64,000 bases of DNA from Lachnospiraceae bacterium UBA7093 (GCA_002492465.1 DKYT01000044.1:1-64000), one strand, 5' to 3'. Counted from the first letter of the stretch, positions 49,284-59,357 are shown. Translations and numbers: made by a program. Notes: a model not told the origin generated them from the sequence alone.

Positions 49284-49659
49284 TTATACCTTTTTTTGCA
49301 AGGTTTGACCCCAAAAATTCCGTTCACTAATCCCATTCCGTTCCAATGTGCAAAATAACCTTTTATTAAAATTATACTCTTGATTTCTTATAAGGAATTC
49401 ATCTATTGAAACTATTGCAAGTCTTTCCTTGTCACAAAGCTAATAACTACCAAAAATCTCTGCTTAATTTCTCCAACATTTCAAAATCATTTGTTCTTTT
49501 TGCCAATGGTGTCAAATTTCCATTACGCTTCTTATAATTGCCCTTTCGGTACAAACAATCACATACTTTAGCCGCTGCATTATCTGACAGAAAAGGCAGA
49601 GACTCAAATAGTCCCTGCCTCCTGATAACTCGCTCACTTATGGGCTGTGCATCACCCAC
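49284..49659 (-). pseudogene. Coding remnants of unknown origin
   Basis: Two short open stretches in tandem: 49659-49447 (GTG start, GLFESLPFLSDNAAAKVCDC and on to KLSRDFW) and 49446-49284 (LCDKERLAIVSIDEFLIRNQ and on to LQKKV, no ATG). The first frame continues upstream of its GTG without a start codon, so it is probably cut at the 5' end. No ribosome sites are convincing. They lie beside the decayed integrase and are probably debris of the same former element. The stretch 49076-49283 holds nothing recognisable. Confidence 0.3.
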
Positions 49660-49783
49660 TATCTTCAGTGTACGCTTCTTTTCCCTAATTACAACACATT
49701 TAATAAAATTTTTACTTTTTCTTGATATTAAGACTCAACCTAATAGTTTCTAAATTTCCTGCTGCTATAAAAGATCTCTTTTC

Positions 49784-51400
49784 TCAATTGACGGTATATT
49801 CATAAAGTGTACAAAGTTTTAAAGGTCCGTACCAGTCACATTCCGTTTCGATTTTCACACCTGCCGGAATAGTCAGTTCATACTGCTTATGCTGATACTC
49901 AAACTGTAGCTGAATCGTCAAGTCGCTTCTGGACGCCAGTTTTTCCATAAACCACTTCGGATAAGAATTCCATCTTCCCATTTTTAAAACCAGAGTATCG
50001 TTCTGTTTTGCTGTGAATACCTTTTTAGCTGCATCCGTGCAGGCATAGCTGTAAGCGGAAACCGGAACGCTTTCCTCATAGAAACCGCAGATGGTACATG
50101 CATACGCTTCCAGACCGTCCTGCTCGGCGCTAGGATCTGTGATGGTCTGCCACTCATAATTGTGAGTGTGTGCGTGCACACTCGATCCGCTCTCGTGGAC
50201 ATCTGATGGCGTCCATGATCCGCCGCCATTATAATCATATTGCGGCGCATATTTATTGTTCTCTGTTGTAAGTGGTACAAATGTATAGGTAGAAAACCTG
50301 TCGGAAGCAAAAATCAAGCTTCCTGTGACCGGATCATACCAAGAGTCAATTTCATCGTATATACCATTATGTTCACGGAATACTGCATACCCTGTGGCGC
50401 CGGTATCAACTGTCAGCGCAAGTTCTACACTTTCTGAAAGATCTGTTTGAGGTGTTTCCCAATAAGTGCCATTTCCTTTTGAAACAATCTGCCGCGTTGC
50501 AATATTTACAGATTTCATGTTGCGGCTTGTGTCCCGTTCTTCACCGAATGCCAGGGATGCGCCTGCGGGTAAAGAAGTAACATTCGTATTGGCATTATCT
50601 AATATCACTTCCGCATTACCGCTGTTGCCTGCAATGGCGTTTCCATTGCCGATGGAAACATTGCGTACTATAGAAGCTGCGCCATTTGTAACCTTATCAG
50701 AAGCCGGTTCAAAAATCCCCTTAAAATGCAAATTGGTATCCGGCATAGTAAATTCAAAGGTACTTACATCCTCTTGCGGTGTTAATGTGGCGCCGCCGTT
50801 TAATTGCACTCCGCCAACTTGATATCCATATTCAGGTATTAATTCCACGACAACTGTTTCACCCTCTCTGGCTATAACATGACCTGACGCTGCATTTTCG
50901 TTGTCTAAATTACTTCCATTTACACTAACAACTTTTACTTTTCCATTTTCAACCTTTGCATCCGGACCAAAGGCATCGTCATATGCCCACACAATCGTTT
51001 TTTGTGAGGAAGCTCTTGCTTCAACATCTATGGTATATGCATTAGCGCCAGAAACTTCAATTCGGGTAGCCGGGTCTTCATTCCCAATGTCTCCACTATA
51101 ATCGCTGCCATTAACTATTATTTTTGTAAAAGCATAACCAAAAGTAGGCAAAATCGAAATAACATTTCTACCTTGAGAATCTTTTTCACCTTTCAAAGTG
51201 CCGCCGGTGATTCCCTGGTCAAAAGGATCTTGTATTTTTGAATTACCTATACCAATTTCTGCAACTCCATTTGTATTTCCGGTAACAGTAATTGTAATAT
51301 CTCCCTCGTCTGCCTTTACCGTCATGGATCTTCCCATAAATACTGTCACAATCATCAGTATCATCACCATCACAAAACATAATCGTTTTTTTAAAAACAT
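49784..51400 (-). CDS. Large exported surface protein
   Basis: 538 residues. Signal peptide (RLCFVMVMILMIVTVFM, cleavage probably at VKA-DE), followed by beta-rich repeat-like segments: ILPTFGYAFTKIIVNGSDYSG and LIPEYGYQVGGVQLNGGA are two copies of a P-x(Y/F)GY-xxxxIxVNG unit as found in InlB-B-type or bacterial repeat domains. Near the C-terminus is YACTICGFYEESVPV, a CxxC pattern seen in many clostridial surface proteins after a His/Tyr-rich stretch. No LPxTG or other obvious wall anchor. Lies downstream of the membrane LuxR-type regulator in the same orientation, which may control it. The ATG at 51400 is preceded by AGGAGG. Confidence 0.65.
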   Translation of the reverse strand: MFLKKRLCFVMVMILMIVTVFMGRSMTVKADEGDITITVTGNTNGVAEIGIGNSKIQDPFDQGITGGTLKGEKDSQGRNVISILPTFGYAFTKIIVNGSDYSGDIGNEDPATRIEVSGANAYTIDVEARASSQKTIVWAYDDAFGPDAKVENGKVKVVSVNGSNLDNENAASGHVIAREGETVVVELIPEYGYQVGGVQLNGGATLTPQEDVSTFEFTMPDTNLHFKGIFEPASDKVTNGAASIVRNVSIGNGNAIAGNSGNAEVILDNANTNVTSLPAGASLAFGEERDTSRNMKSVNIATRQIVSKGNGTYWETPQTDLSESVELALTVDTGATGYAVFREHNGIYDEIDSWYDPVTGSLIFASDRFSTYTFVPLTTENNKYAPQYDYNGGGSWTPSDVHESGSSVHAHTHNYEWQTITDPSAEQDGLEAYACTICGFYEESVPVSAYSYACTDAAKKVFTAKQNDTLVLKMGRWNSYPKWFMEKLASRSDLTIQLQFEYQHKQYELTIPAGVKIETECDWYGPLKLCTLYEYTVN

Positions 51401-51505
51401 CCTTTTATAAACCTCCTTTTCCTTTCCGTCTCTTATATTTAAAACAAAGATCTAGTATAAAATAGAATCAGCTATAAAAGAAATATTTTCAAGTCTACAT
51501 ATGTC

Positions 51506-52924
51506 TCAATCCGTTTCTTTCCACCTGTAATAAAACTGAAGCAGTCCAATTCTGGATTTTGTATTCGTCTTTTCATTCAGGGAAGTCAAATGCCTGTACA
51601 ATGCCGCCCTCGATATATACAATTCTCCCGCCAGATCCTGAACATTCTTATCCGAAGTAAGCAATGTTTTCATAACCTCCTGTTCTCTGTCTGTGAGGGA
51701 AAACTTCTTTACAAACCCGGCAAATTTTCGGATATCATCCTCCCGCTTTTCCTCATCCCTTTCCCTTCTACTCTCTTTCAGTGCAAAATCCGTTTTCACC
51801 CGGCCTGCATGAAGAAACATCGTAATACTGATCAATGCAAACAGCACCAACGACGTCACAGTGAGCATCATACTGTTTTCCGATGCGAGCATGGCAACAG
51901 AAGCAGATCCGATGATCACTGCACAGAAATTATTTGCCGCCCGTCCCAATCCTGCCCAAAGCTCCGGTAGTTTCATATAGCCCGCAAGTTCCACAAATCC
52001 CGTTGTAAAATAGATGACAAAGAAACCTGCCGAAAGATAAAATACAATTAACCCCAAAAGGAAAGGTCCTCCAAGTTTTATAACTACCACACAAAGTGTA
52101 GAAAGGAGTGTCACACAGTACATGCTGATGTCCATAAAGTGTCTGCCCTTTATATCAAAGAGAACGCCTGCCAGAAGACCGCTCAACGCAAGCAAAAGTC
52201 TGGGCCACTGACCAATATCTATAGATCCCTCCGCATGAACCAAAGTTACCGCATTATCCAGTACGGCAAAAATACAGGACATCAGTATCACGTTTGCAAG
52301 CAAAATAACGCCTGCTATTTCTGGTTTTCCTGTAATTTTTCGGCTATATACACTCTCTTGCTGTATTTTCGGATTTTTTTCTTCACCAAAGCCTGTCATG
52401 AGAATAGCTCCTACTGCGGTAAACAATGCGAGTACAATAGCCTCCGCCACATCCCATCTTATCAAATTGTCATTTAAAAATTGCAGTAAAAGACCCAGTG
52501 CATAGGAAACTCCCATTGCCTTTGCCAAATTTTTGTTATGAGCAAAGAGATCCGCCACTTTTTTGTGGATCATGCCGCCTGCCATTCCAAAAAAGATAAA
52601 GATAAGGCAGCCTGCAATCATAATACCCTGGTAAGAAATTTTTTGCTGTATCAGAAAAATACATATCACAAAAACAAAAGAAATAGCAAAAAGCAGGATA
52701 TTCTTTATTCCTGCCTTTTGCCATCTTCTGAAAAGCGGATACAGAAAGAAGCCGATCACACTTGCGCCCAGAATCCGGCTCTGTGCGATTACAACACCCT
52801 CTGCATCCGTTACATATGCCATCCTATTATCAAACAAGTACTCTGTTCCAAGAAATATAAAATTCCAAATAGCAAGCGTAATGATAACACTGATTTTACC
52901 TGCATCCAACCTTCTTTTTTCCAT
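51506..52924 (-). CDS. Membrane-embedded LuxR-family regulator
   Basis: 472 residues. About twelve hydrophobic helices fill residues 10-385, MFS-like in spacing. After a charged linker (ESRRERDEEKREDD) a C-terminal LuxR-type helix-turn-helix (about 405-465) reads FSLTDREQEVMKTLLTSDKN, then LAGELYISRAALYRHLTSLNEKTN. A polytopic sensor fused to a LuxR DNA-binding domain is a one-component membrane regulator, a type frequent in gut Coriobacteria and some Clostridia. Its ligand and targets are unknown; the exported protein just downstream is the obvious candidate target. ATG at 52924. Confidence 0.75.
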   Translation of the reverse strand: MEKRRLDAGKISVIITLAIWNFIFLGTEYLFDNRMAYVTDAEGVVIAQSRILGASVIGFFLYPLFRRWQKAGIKNILLFAISFVFVICIFLIQQKISYQGIMIAGCLIFIFFGMAGGMIHKKVADLFAHNKNLAKAMGVSYALGLLLQFLNDNLIRWDVAEAIVLALFTAVGAILMTGFGEEKNPKIQQESVYSRKITGKPEIAGVILLANVILMSCIFAVLDNAVTLVHAEGSIDIGQWPRLLLALSGLLAGVLFDIKGRHFMDISMYCVTLLSTLCVVVIKLGGPFLLGLIVFYLSAGFFVIYFTTGFVELAGYMKLPELWAGLGRAANNFCAVIIGSASVAMLASENSMMLTVTSLVLFALISITMFLHAGRVKTDFALKESRRERDEEKREDDIRKFAGFVKKFSLTDREQEVMKTLLTSDKNVQDLAGELYISRAALYRHLTSLNEKTNTKSRIGLLQFYYRWKETD

Positions 52925-53070
52925 GCGCTGCGACTTCCATCCATTGTATACTTTATTTCATTATAATTTCATTATATATACAATGTCTCATCCGGGCAAG
53001 TTGACAAATGTCTCACCGTTTTCTCTTGTTTTCCTACGGCAAATCCAATTTGCGCAAAAACATTAAATTC

Positions 53071-53946
53071 CTAGTACTTTTTCCTGTTTTTCAGCTCTTC
53101 ATATAAAACTTTGTAATTTTCATAGCGCACCCGGCTGATTTCTCCTCTGTCCAGCGCATCCTTCACGCCGCACTCCGGCTCGCTCACATGACTGCATCCT
53201 CCAAAACGGCAGCTCTTCTCGTATGGGGCAAACTCCGGGTAACACGCCCCCAGTTCTTCCTTTTCCATTTCCTCCAAACTTAAAGAGGTAAAACCCGGCG
53301 TATCCATGAGAAAGGTATCCTCCTCCAGGGCAAACAGCTGGGCATGCCTGGTGGTATGCTTTCCCCGGTCGATCTTTTCACTGATCTCTCCGGTTTCCAT
53401 GTTTGCTTCCGGAAAAAGGGCGTTGATCATCGTGGATTTTCCCACGCCGCTGGGACCTGCCACCACCGTGGTCTTTCCTTTCAGACATTTTCGAATCTCT
53501 TCTGTTCCCCGCTCTTTTGCGGCGCTTGCAAAAAGCAGCCGGTAACCGCTTTTTCCATATGCCTGCTCCAATTCTTCAAGGGCGCCCTCCTCTGCAAGGT
53601 CTTTTTTATTAAAACATATTACAGCCCCAAGCCCCTGACGCTCCATGGTGATCAAAAAACGATCCAGCAGGTTAAAGTTGGGCGCCGGCTTTGTCACTGC
53701 AAAAACCACCAGCGCCTGGTCAATGTTGGCACAAGCCGGTCTGATCAACGCATTCCTTCTGGGGTTTATCCGGGTGATATTGCCAGTCAAAGGCTTTTCA
53801 TCTGTGATTTCTATCTCTACATTATCTCCTACCAGAGGCTTCAACTTCTCTTTTCTGAAAATTCCCTTTGCTTTGCACTCTGCCAGTCCCATCGCGGTAT
53901 ATACATAATAAAAGCCTGCAATTCCTTTTATAATCTTTCCCTGCAT
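53071..53946 (-). CDS. rsgA: Ribosome small-subunit GTPase RsgA
   Basis: 291 residues. OB-fold N-terminus (GKIIKGIAGFYYV), then the circularly permuted GTPase with FNKKDL (G4) before VAGPSGVGKSTMIN (G1) and DTPGFTSL (G3). A C-terminal zinc site has CRFGGCSHVSEPECGVKDA. RsgA checks late 30S assembly. It follows prkC by 12 nt in the usual prpC-prkC-rsgA order. AGAGG precedes the ATG at 53946. Confidence 0.95.
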   Translation of the reverse strand: MQGKIIKGIAGFYYVYTAMGLAECKAKGIFRKEKLKPLVGDNVEIEITDEKPLTGNITRINPRRNALIRPACANIDQALVVFAVTKPAPNFNLLDRFLITMERQGLGAVICFNKKDLAEEGALEELEQAYGKSGYRLLFASAAKERGTEEIRKCLKGKTTVVAGPSGVGKSTMINALFPEANMETGEISEKIDRGKHTTRHAQLFALEEDTFLMDTPGFTSLSLEEMEKEELGACYPEFAPYEKSCRFGGCSHVSEPECGVKDALDRGEISRVRYENYKVLYEELKNRKKY

Positions 53947-53958
53947 TGCCTCTTATCC

Positions 53959-56166
53959 CTACTCTGCCACGAACTGAACCGGTCTTCTGACCTCTTTATT
54001 TTCTGTGGTGCCTTCTATTGGAATCTCTTCACCGTTCTCATTGATAATGGTCGTGGGTTCTGTGGTATTCACATATTGGTATAAAATAACACCTGTTCCC
54101 ACCTTGATTCCCGTGATATTCTGCTGCTGGATCGGGAAAGATGCCGTCTGGGTGCTCAGAAGCTGGGTACCATCGTCCGCCATCAGAGTCACCGTAACCA
54201 TGGTGCCGGATTTATAATTGGGATCCTCCTCCGGCGTAGGCGCTGAAATGCTGTCCGCAAACCGATAGGTTGCCTGTGCCGGTCCTATGCTGATGCTGAT
54301 ATCCACTTTGGTGCCTTCCTCCACATAGGATCCCACGGAATAGCTCTGGTAACACACCAGACCGGATAACGCCGCATCTTCATGGTTCACCTCCGATACC
54401 ACGCCCAGATCAAGTCCTGCCTCAACCAGCAACGCCATTGCCTCTTCTTCACTCTTAGCCATCAGATCAGGCACTCTCACCTTGACATTTTCCTCTCCCA
54501 GACTGATGCGGATGGTCACTGCCGTTCCCCCCGGCGCCTTCGAGCCTGCAGAAGGAGACTGGGTGATAATATTCCCCTCTTTGATATAAGCGTCGTAGCC
54601 GCTGGTTTTATTCACCACAAATCCTTTTTTGCTTAAGGTCGCCACGCCTTCCGCCTCCGACATGCCTACCACGTCGGGCACCTCCACGCCCTCTGAGCCT
54701 GCGCTCACGGTGAGCACGACGTTGCTGCCCTCTGTGAGCATTGTGCCCGGCTCTTCACTTGCCTTCATAACGATTCCCGGCTCGTATTCAATACTTTCCT
54801 CATACTCGATCTCCGGCGTCAGCCCCAGGTTCAGCAGTGTGACCTTCACATCATCCACATTTTTGCCCACTACTTCCACCATTGCAACCTGCTCTTTTTC
54901 TTCCTCTTCCTGCTCTTCTTCCTGGGCGCTTGTATTGCCCCGTCCAAACAAATCAAATTCAAAAAGACCTACCGCGTTCCCTACCAGGAACAGGACGATA
55001 CACCCTACTAAGACAGCGGCAACTACTGCAAGCACCGTTGTAATCCGCTCCATTTTAGGATCGTAATCCTCCTCGTCCTCGTCGTCCTCATCATCCTCTT
55101 CGTAATATTCGTATTCGGACTCATAGTACTCGGCGTCGTCCTCATCTTCTTCCTCTTCGTCCTCTTCCTCCACCACGTATTTCCTTCTGGCAGATCTTTT
55201 TACGTCAGCCTCCTTGCGCAGATGAATCGCCTCCTCCAGGCTGTCCCTGTGCTGAGACTGCTTTTTGATCCGCTCCATATCGCTGTCCGTAATCATTTTA
55301 GTGGAACCGTCCTCGTCCGGATCAATCACCTTCACAAAATCCTCGTCCGGCGTCATAAGGGAACGCTTTAAATCCACGATCAGCTCTCCCATAGTCTGAT
55401 ACCTGCGGTCAGGACTCTTTTGACAACATTTAAATACGATCTGCTCTACGCTGACCGGAATTTCCGACACATATTCCCTGGGAGACGGCATTTCCTCCTG
55501 TATGTGTTTAATGGCAATCGCCACCGTGGTTTCTCCGTTAAAGGGCACTCTGCCCGTAAGCATCTCGAACATGGTAATGCCAAGGGAATAAATGTCGCTC
55601 TTTTCATCGGAATATCCCCCTCTCGCCTGTTCCGGAGAAGTATAGTGCACCGATCCCATAACATTGGAGGTAATAGTATTGCTGGTGGCAGCCTTGGCAA
55701 TGCCAAAGTCCGTCACCTTCACCTTTCCCTCCTTGGAAATAATGATATTCTGGGGTTTGATATCTCTGTGAATGATATGATTGTTGTGGGCGGCTTCAAT
55801 GCCCATGCTCACCTGAATGGCAATGCTGACAGCTTCCTTCACCGATAGCCTTGCCTTTTTTTCGATATATTTTTTCAGGGTGATGCCCTCTACCAGCTCC
55901 ATCACAATAAAGTAAACGCCGTTTTCTTCTCCTACGTCATACACATTTACAATATTAGGATGGGCAAGCCCTGCTGCCGCCTGCGCCTCAATCCTGAATT
56001 TGGATACAAAGTTGGCATTTTCGCTGAATTCCTGCTTCAGCACCTTCACCGCCACCTGCCGGTTCAGCTTATGATCCTTTGCCTTGTAGACATCAGACAT
56101 TCCGCCTGTACCGATTCTCTCCAATATTTCGTACCGATCTCCGATTATCATTCCTATTTTTATCAT
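53959..56166 (-). CDS. prkC: PASTA-domain Ser/Thr kinase PrkC
   Basis: 735 residues. Kinase domain (about 1-270): IGTGGMSDVYKAKD, Lys in VAVKVL, IIHRDIKPQNIII and VTDFGIAKA. A very acidic juxtamembrane stretch follows (EEEDEEEEDEDDAEYYESEYE), then one transmembrane helix (VLAVVAAVLVGCIVLFLVG) and three PASTA units (VPDVVGMSEAEGVATL; VRVPDLMAKSEEEAMALL; one more N-terminal) that sense peptidoglycan or lipid II. A C-terminal domain of about 90 residues follows. PrkC controls growth, cell wall metabolism and, in spore-formers, germination. The acidic patch is unusually long. Sits between prpC and rsgA. Confidence 0.94.
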   Translation of the reverse strand: MIKIGMIIGDRYEILERIGTGGMSDVYKAKDHKLNRQVAVKVLKQEFSENANFVSKFRIEAQAAAGLAHPNIVNVYDVGEENGVYFIVMELVEGITLKKYIEKKARLSVKEAVSIAIQVSMGIEAAHNNHIIHRDIKPQNIIISKEGKVKVTDFGIAKAATSNTITSNVMGSVHYTSPEQARGGYSDEKSDIYSLGITMFEMLTGRVPFNGETTVAIAIKHIQEEMPSPREYVSEIPVSVEQIVFKCCQKSPDRRYQTMGELIVDLKRSLMTPDEDFVKVIDPDEDGSTKMITDSDMERIKKQSQHRDSLEEAIHLRKEADVKRSARRKYVVEEEDEEEEDEDDAEYYESEYEYYEEDDEDDEDEEDYDPKMERITTVLAVVAAVLVGCIVLFLVGNAVGLFEFDLFGRGNTSAQEEEQEEEEKEQVAMVEVVGKNVDDVKVTLLNLGLTPEIEYEESIEYEPGIVMKASEEPGTMLTEGSNVVLTVSAGSEGVEVPDVVGMSEAEGVATLSKKGFVVNKTSGYDAYIKEGNIITQSPSAGSKAPGGTAVTIRISLGEENVKVRVPDLMAKSEEEAMALLVEAGLDLGVVSEVNHEDAALSGLVCYQSYSVGSYVEEGTKVDISISIGPAQATYRFADSISAPTPEEDPNYKSGTMVTVTLMADDGTQLLSTQTASFPIQQQNITGIKVGTGVILYQYVNTTEPTTIINENGEEIPIEGTTENKEVRRPVQFVAE

Positions 56167-56182
56167 ATCTACCTCTTACATC

Positions 56183-56917
56183 TCATTCTTTCGAGAATAC
56201 GTCTATCAAAATAACTGCGATATTATCTCTTCCGCCATTGTTGTTCGCTGCCTCGATCAGCTTCACGGCACGCTCTTCCAGCGAAAGCCGTTCTCTTAAA
56301 ATATTGCCAATGGCTTCATCCTCCAGCATGTTTGTCAACCCGTCGGAACAAATCAATACAATGTCCCCCGGTTTCAGCTCCTCGTGAAAAAAATCGATCT
56401 CCACGGTATCTAAGGCTCCTATCGCCCTGGTAATGATATTTTTGTCCGGATGATTTCTTGCCGCCGCGCGGTCAAGGCTTCCCAAACGAACCATCTCCTC
56501 CACCAGGGAGTGATCGCGGGTAATCTGCCTGATCTCGTCGTTTATAATATAAAGTCTGCTGTCTCCCACGTTTGCCACCTGCAGGTAATGCCCCAGACAG
56601 GTTGCCGCAACTACGGTGCTTCCCATACCAAAAAGGCTGCTGTCCTCTTTCGCCTTCCGCCGGATCTGGTCGTTTGCCATGCGGATCGCCTTTCCCAGTA
56701 TCCGTACCGGATTTTTTTCAAAGCACCCTCTAATCTCTCTGACCATGGTTTCCACCGTACATTTGGAGGCATAGTCTCCCGCATTATGTCCTCCCATACC
56801 GTCGGCAACAACGAAAAGATTGGGAAGATTTCCAACCGGAGTTTCCGATACATATACAAAATCCTGATTTAATTTTCTTTTTTTTCCTATATCTGTCACA
56901 GAAAAGGATCGTAACAC
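56183..56917 (-). CDS. prpC: PP2C-type phosphatase PrpC
   Basis: 244 residues from a GTG at 56917 with GGAGG upstream. PPM motifs: RKLNQDFVYV, VADGMGGHNAGDYAS, GSTVVAATC, NVGDSRLYI and ICSDGLTNML, followed by GGRDNIAVILID near the end. All metal-binding Asp are present. It dephosphorylates PrkC and its substrates. It is placed directly upstream of prkC, the standard pairing. Confidence 0.94.
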   Translation of the reverse strand: MLRSFSVTDIGKKRKLNQDFVYVSETPVGNLPNLFVVADGMGGHNAGDYASKCTVETMVREIRGCFEKNPVRILGKAIRMANDQIRRKAKEDSSLFGMGSTVVAATCLGHYLQVANVGDSRLYIINDEIRQITRDHSLVEEMVRLGSLDRAAARNHPDKNIITRAIGALDTVEIDFFHEELKPGDIVLICSDGLTNMLEDEAIGNILRERLSLEERAVKLIEAANNNGGRDNIAVILIDVFSKE

Positions 56918-56928
56918 GGTTTTACCTC

Positions 56929-57960
56929 CTACTGCAGCGCCTTTTGTCTTCTCCTCAATTGCCCGCAGGCGCCGTCAATATCTCTTCCCATTTCCCTTCT
57001 AATAGTAACATTTATTCCATTTTTTTCAAGTTTATTTTTAAATGCAGCAATTTCAGAGGTCTCAGACTGAACGAAATTGCGCTCCTTTATGGGATTTACC
57101 GGTATCAGATTTACATGGCAGTTTAACCCCCTGGTCAAGGCGGAAAGCTCCATGGCGTCCTCCTTTGTATCGTTCACCCCTCCTACAAGGGCATACTCGA
57201 AGGTGATTCTTCTGCCGGTTTTTTCAAAATAGTAGGCGCACGCCTCCATCAGTTCCTGAATGGAATATCGGTTGGCAACAGGCATCAGCTTTCGCCTCTT
57301 TTCATCCGTTGCAGCGTGAAGAGACAAAGCAAGGGTAATCTGCAGCTGCTGATCGGCAAGCTGCCGCATCCTTGGCGCCAATCCGCAGGTGGAAACGGTG
57401 ATGCTGCGCTGACTGATATGTAAGCCTTTTTCATCCGTTATCAGGGTCAAAAACCTTAGAAGGTTTTCATAGTTGTCCAAAGGTTCTCCCGTTCCCATGA
57501 CCACCACATTGGAGACTCTCTCCCCTGTCAGAAGGGTAATGGCATAGACCTGATCCAGCATTTCCGAAGGCGTAAGAGAGCGTTCCAGCCCGTCCAGGGT
57601 GGACGCACAGAAGGCGCATCCCATTCTGCAGCCTACCTGGGAAGAGATACACACGCTGTTTCCGTGTTTATACTTCATCCACACACTTTCCACCAGCCTG
57701 CCGTCCCTCAGCTCAAACAAATATTTTCGGGTACCGTCAATTGCCGACTCCTGCATCCGGATCTGTTTCAGGGCGGTAAGCTCATACCTTTCGGCGCATT
57801 TCTCCCTCAGCCCAAGGGGAAGATTGGTCATCTCCTCAAAGCTCCTTGCCAGCTTTTCATGGAGCCATTGATAGATCTGCTGGGCGCGGAAGGGCTTTTC
57901 ACCCAGCTCTTCCATTTCCTTTTTCAGTTCTTCCAGGGTATATGATTTGATATCCTTCAT
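56929..57960 (-). CDS. rlmN: Dual-specificity 23S rRNA/tRNA methyltransferase RlmN
   Basis: 343 residues. Radical-SAM cluster CxxxCxxC in GCRMGCAFCASTLDG, VVMGTGEPLDNYEN, STCGLAPRM and SLHAATDEKRRKLMPV; a Cys near the C-terminus (DIDGACGQL) is the methyl-carrying residue. It methylates A2503 of 23S rRNA and A37 of some tRNAs. It overlaps the rsmB stop by 4 bp. Confidence 0.95.
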   Translation of the reverse strand: MKDIKSYTLEELKKEMEELGEKPFRAQQIYQWLHEKLARSFEEMTNLPLGLREKCAERYELTALKQIRMQESAIDGTRKYLFELRDGRLVESVWMKYKHGNSVCISSQVGCRMGCAFCASTLDGLERSLTPSEMLDQVYAITLLTGERVSNVVVMGTGEPLDNYENLLRFLTLITDEKGLHISQRSITVSTCGLAPRMRQLADQQLQITLALSLHAATDEKRRKLMPVANRYSIQELMEACAYYFEKTGRRITFEYALVGGVNDTKEDAMELSALTRGLNCHVNLIPVNPIKERNFVQSETSEIAAFKNKLEKNGINVTIRREMGRDIDGACGQLRRRQKALQ

Positions 57961-59342
57961 CCTATTTCATCCGCTTTCTCTGTTTTACGGCGCAGCCTTG
58001 CCAGGAAAAATCCGTCTGTTTCATGTATGCCCGGAAAAAGCTGCAGCCGCCCTTCTTCTCCTTCTCCCCCAAGCGCCCTAGGAAGGAAAGGCGTCAGGCT
58101 TTCCGGCACAAATGGGTAACGCTCCGTAAACCATTCCATCATTTTGTCATTTTCTCCTGGGTTTATGGTACAGGTACTGTAAATCAGAAGCCCTCCGGGC
58201 TTTACATACCGCCATATTACCTCCAGGATCTCCCGCTGCAACGCCTCCAGCTCTCTCAGCGAATCCCGGGTAATCCGATATTTGATGTCTCTTTTCTTTC
58301 CCATAATCCCAAGCCCCGAGCAGGGCAGATCCGCCAGAACCACATCCGCCTTTTCCCGCAGTTCTTCCTCCCACAGGCGGGCGTCATGTACCTGAACTTC
58401 TATATTTTCATATCCCATTCTCTCTATATTATCTCTGATCAGAGACGCCTTATACTCTCCTAAGTCCCTTGCAATCACTTTTCCCCTTCCGGCAAGCTTT
58501 TCCGCCATATGCATGGACTTTCCTCCGGGAGCGGCACACACGTCCAAAACCAGCATCTCACCTTGGGGATTTTCCTTTTCTATCCCTGCCGCCTCGGTCA
58601 CCAACATACTGCTTACATCCTGCACGGTAAACAATCCTTCCTCATAGCCCGGAAGATTGCCCACGCCTTTTGTATGCCTCAGCCAAAAGGCATAGGGAAG
58701 ATAAGGGTGCTCCTTTGCATCAACGCCTGCGTTTTTCAGCGTCGAAAGCCATTCGTCCCTGGAGCGCTCACAAAGATTTTCCCGCAAGCGGACCGTCACC
58801 GGATGCTCCTGTAAAAGCCCCTTTAAAATGCATTCCGTCTTTTCCCTTCCATAGGCGTCAAGCCACAGTTCCACCAGCCACCTGGGCATAGAATAGAAAA
58901 CGGAAAGGTACTCCTCCTCGTTCTTTTCCCGGTGGGGATAAGGAAGGGTCTCCTTCTTTCTTGCGACTGCCCGAAGTACGCCGTTTACAAAGCCTGAAAG
59001 CCCCCTGAATCCTCTTTTTCCCGCCAGCTTTACCGCTTCGTTGCAAACGGCGCTGTCAGGAATACCGTCCATGAAAAGAAGCTGATACACACTCATCCGC
59101 ATCAGGTTTCTGATCAGGGGTTTCATCCTGCAAACGGGTACGCTGGAAAACCGATCCAGAACATAATCGATCTGGATTAGCCGCTCCAGCGTACCCTCTA
59201 CCGTTCTTTTCACAAACGCCTTGTCCCTGTCTTCACTATAATTATATTTGTCCAGTACTTCCCTGATCACCAGATGACTGTAGGCTCCCTTTTCCAGGAT
59301 CTCCATCAGCACATCCAGCGCCAGTTCTCTTCCATTATCCAC
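57957..59342 (-). CDS. rsmB: 16S rRNA (cytosine-967-C5)-methyltransferase RsmB
   Basis: 461 residues. NusB-like N-terminal domain (about 1-135), then a Rossmann methyltransferase with DVCAAPGGKSMHMAEKL (SAM), ADLPCSGLGIMGKKRDIKYR (catalytic Cys in PC) and YSTCTINPGEND (second Cys). The arrangement fits RsmB/Sun. It is part of the fmt-peptidase-rsmB-rlmN run. Confidence 0.93.
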   Translation of the reverse strand: MDNGRELALDVLMEILEKGAYSHLVIREVLDKYNYSEDRDKAFVKRTVEGTLERLIQIDYVLDRFSSVPVCRMKPLIRNLMRMSVYQLLFMDGIPDSAVCNEAVKLAGKRGFRGLSGFVNGVLRAVARKKETLPYPHREKNEEEYLSVFYSMPRWLVELWLDAYGREKTECILKGLLQEHPVTVRLRENLCERSRDEWLSTLKNAGVDAKEHPYLPYAFWLRHTKGVGNLPGYEEGLFTVQDVSSMLVTEAAGIEKENPQGEMLVLDVCAAPGGKSMHMAEKLAGRGKVIARDLGEYKASLIRDNIERMGYENIEVQVHDARLWEEELREKADVVLADLPCSGLGIMGKKRDIKYRITRDSLRELEALQREILEVIWRYVKPGGLLIYSTCTINPGENDKMMEWFTERYPFVPESLTPFLPRALGGEGEEGRLQLFPGIHETDGFFLARLRRKTEKADEIG

Positions 59343-59357
59343 CTGGGGTTCCCTTTC

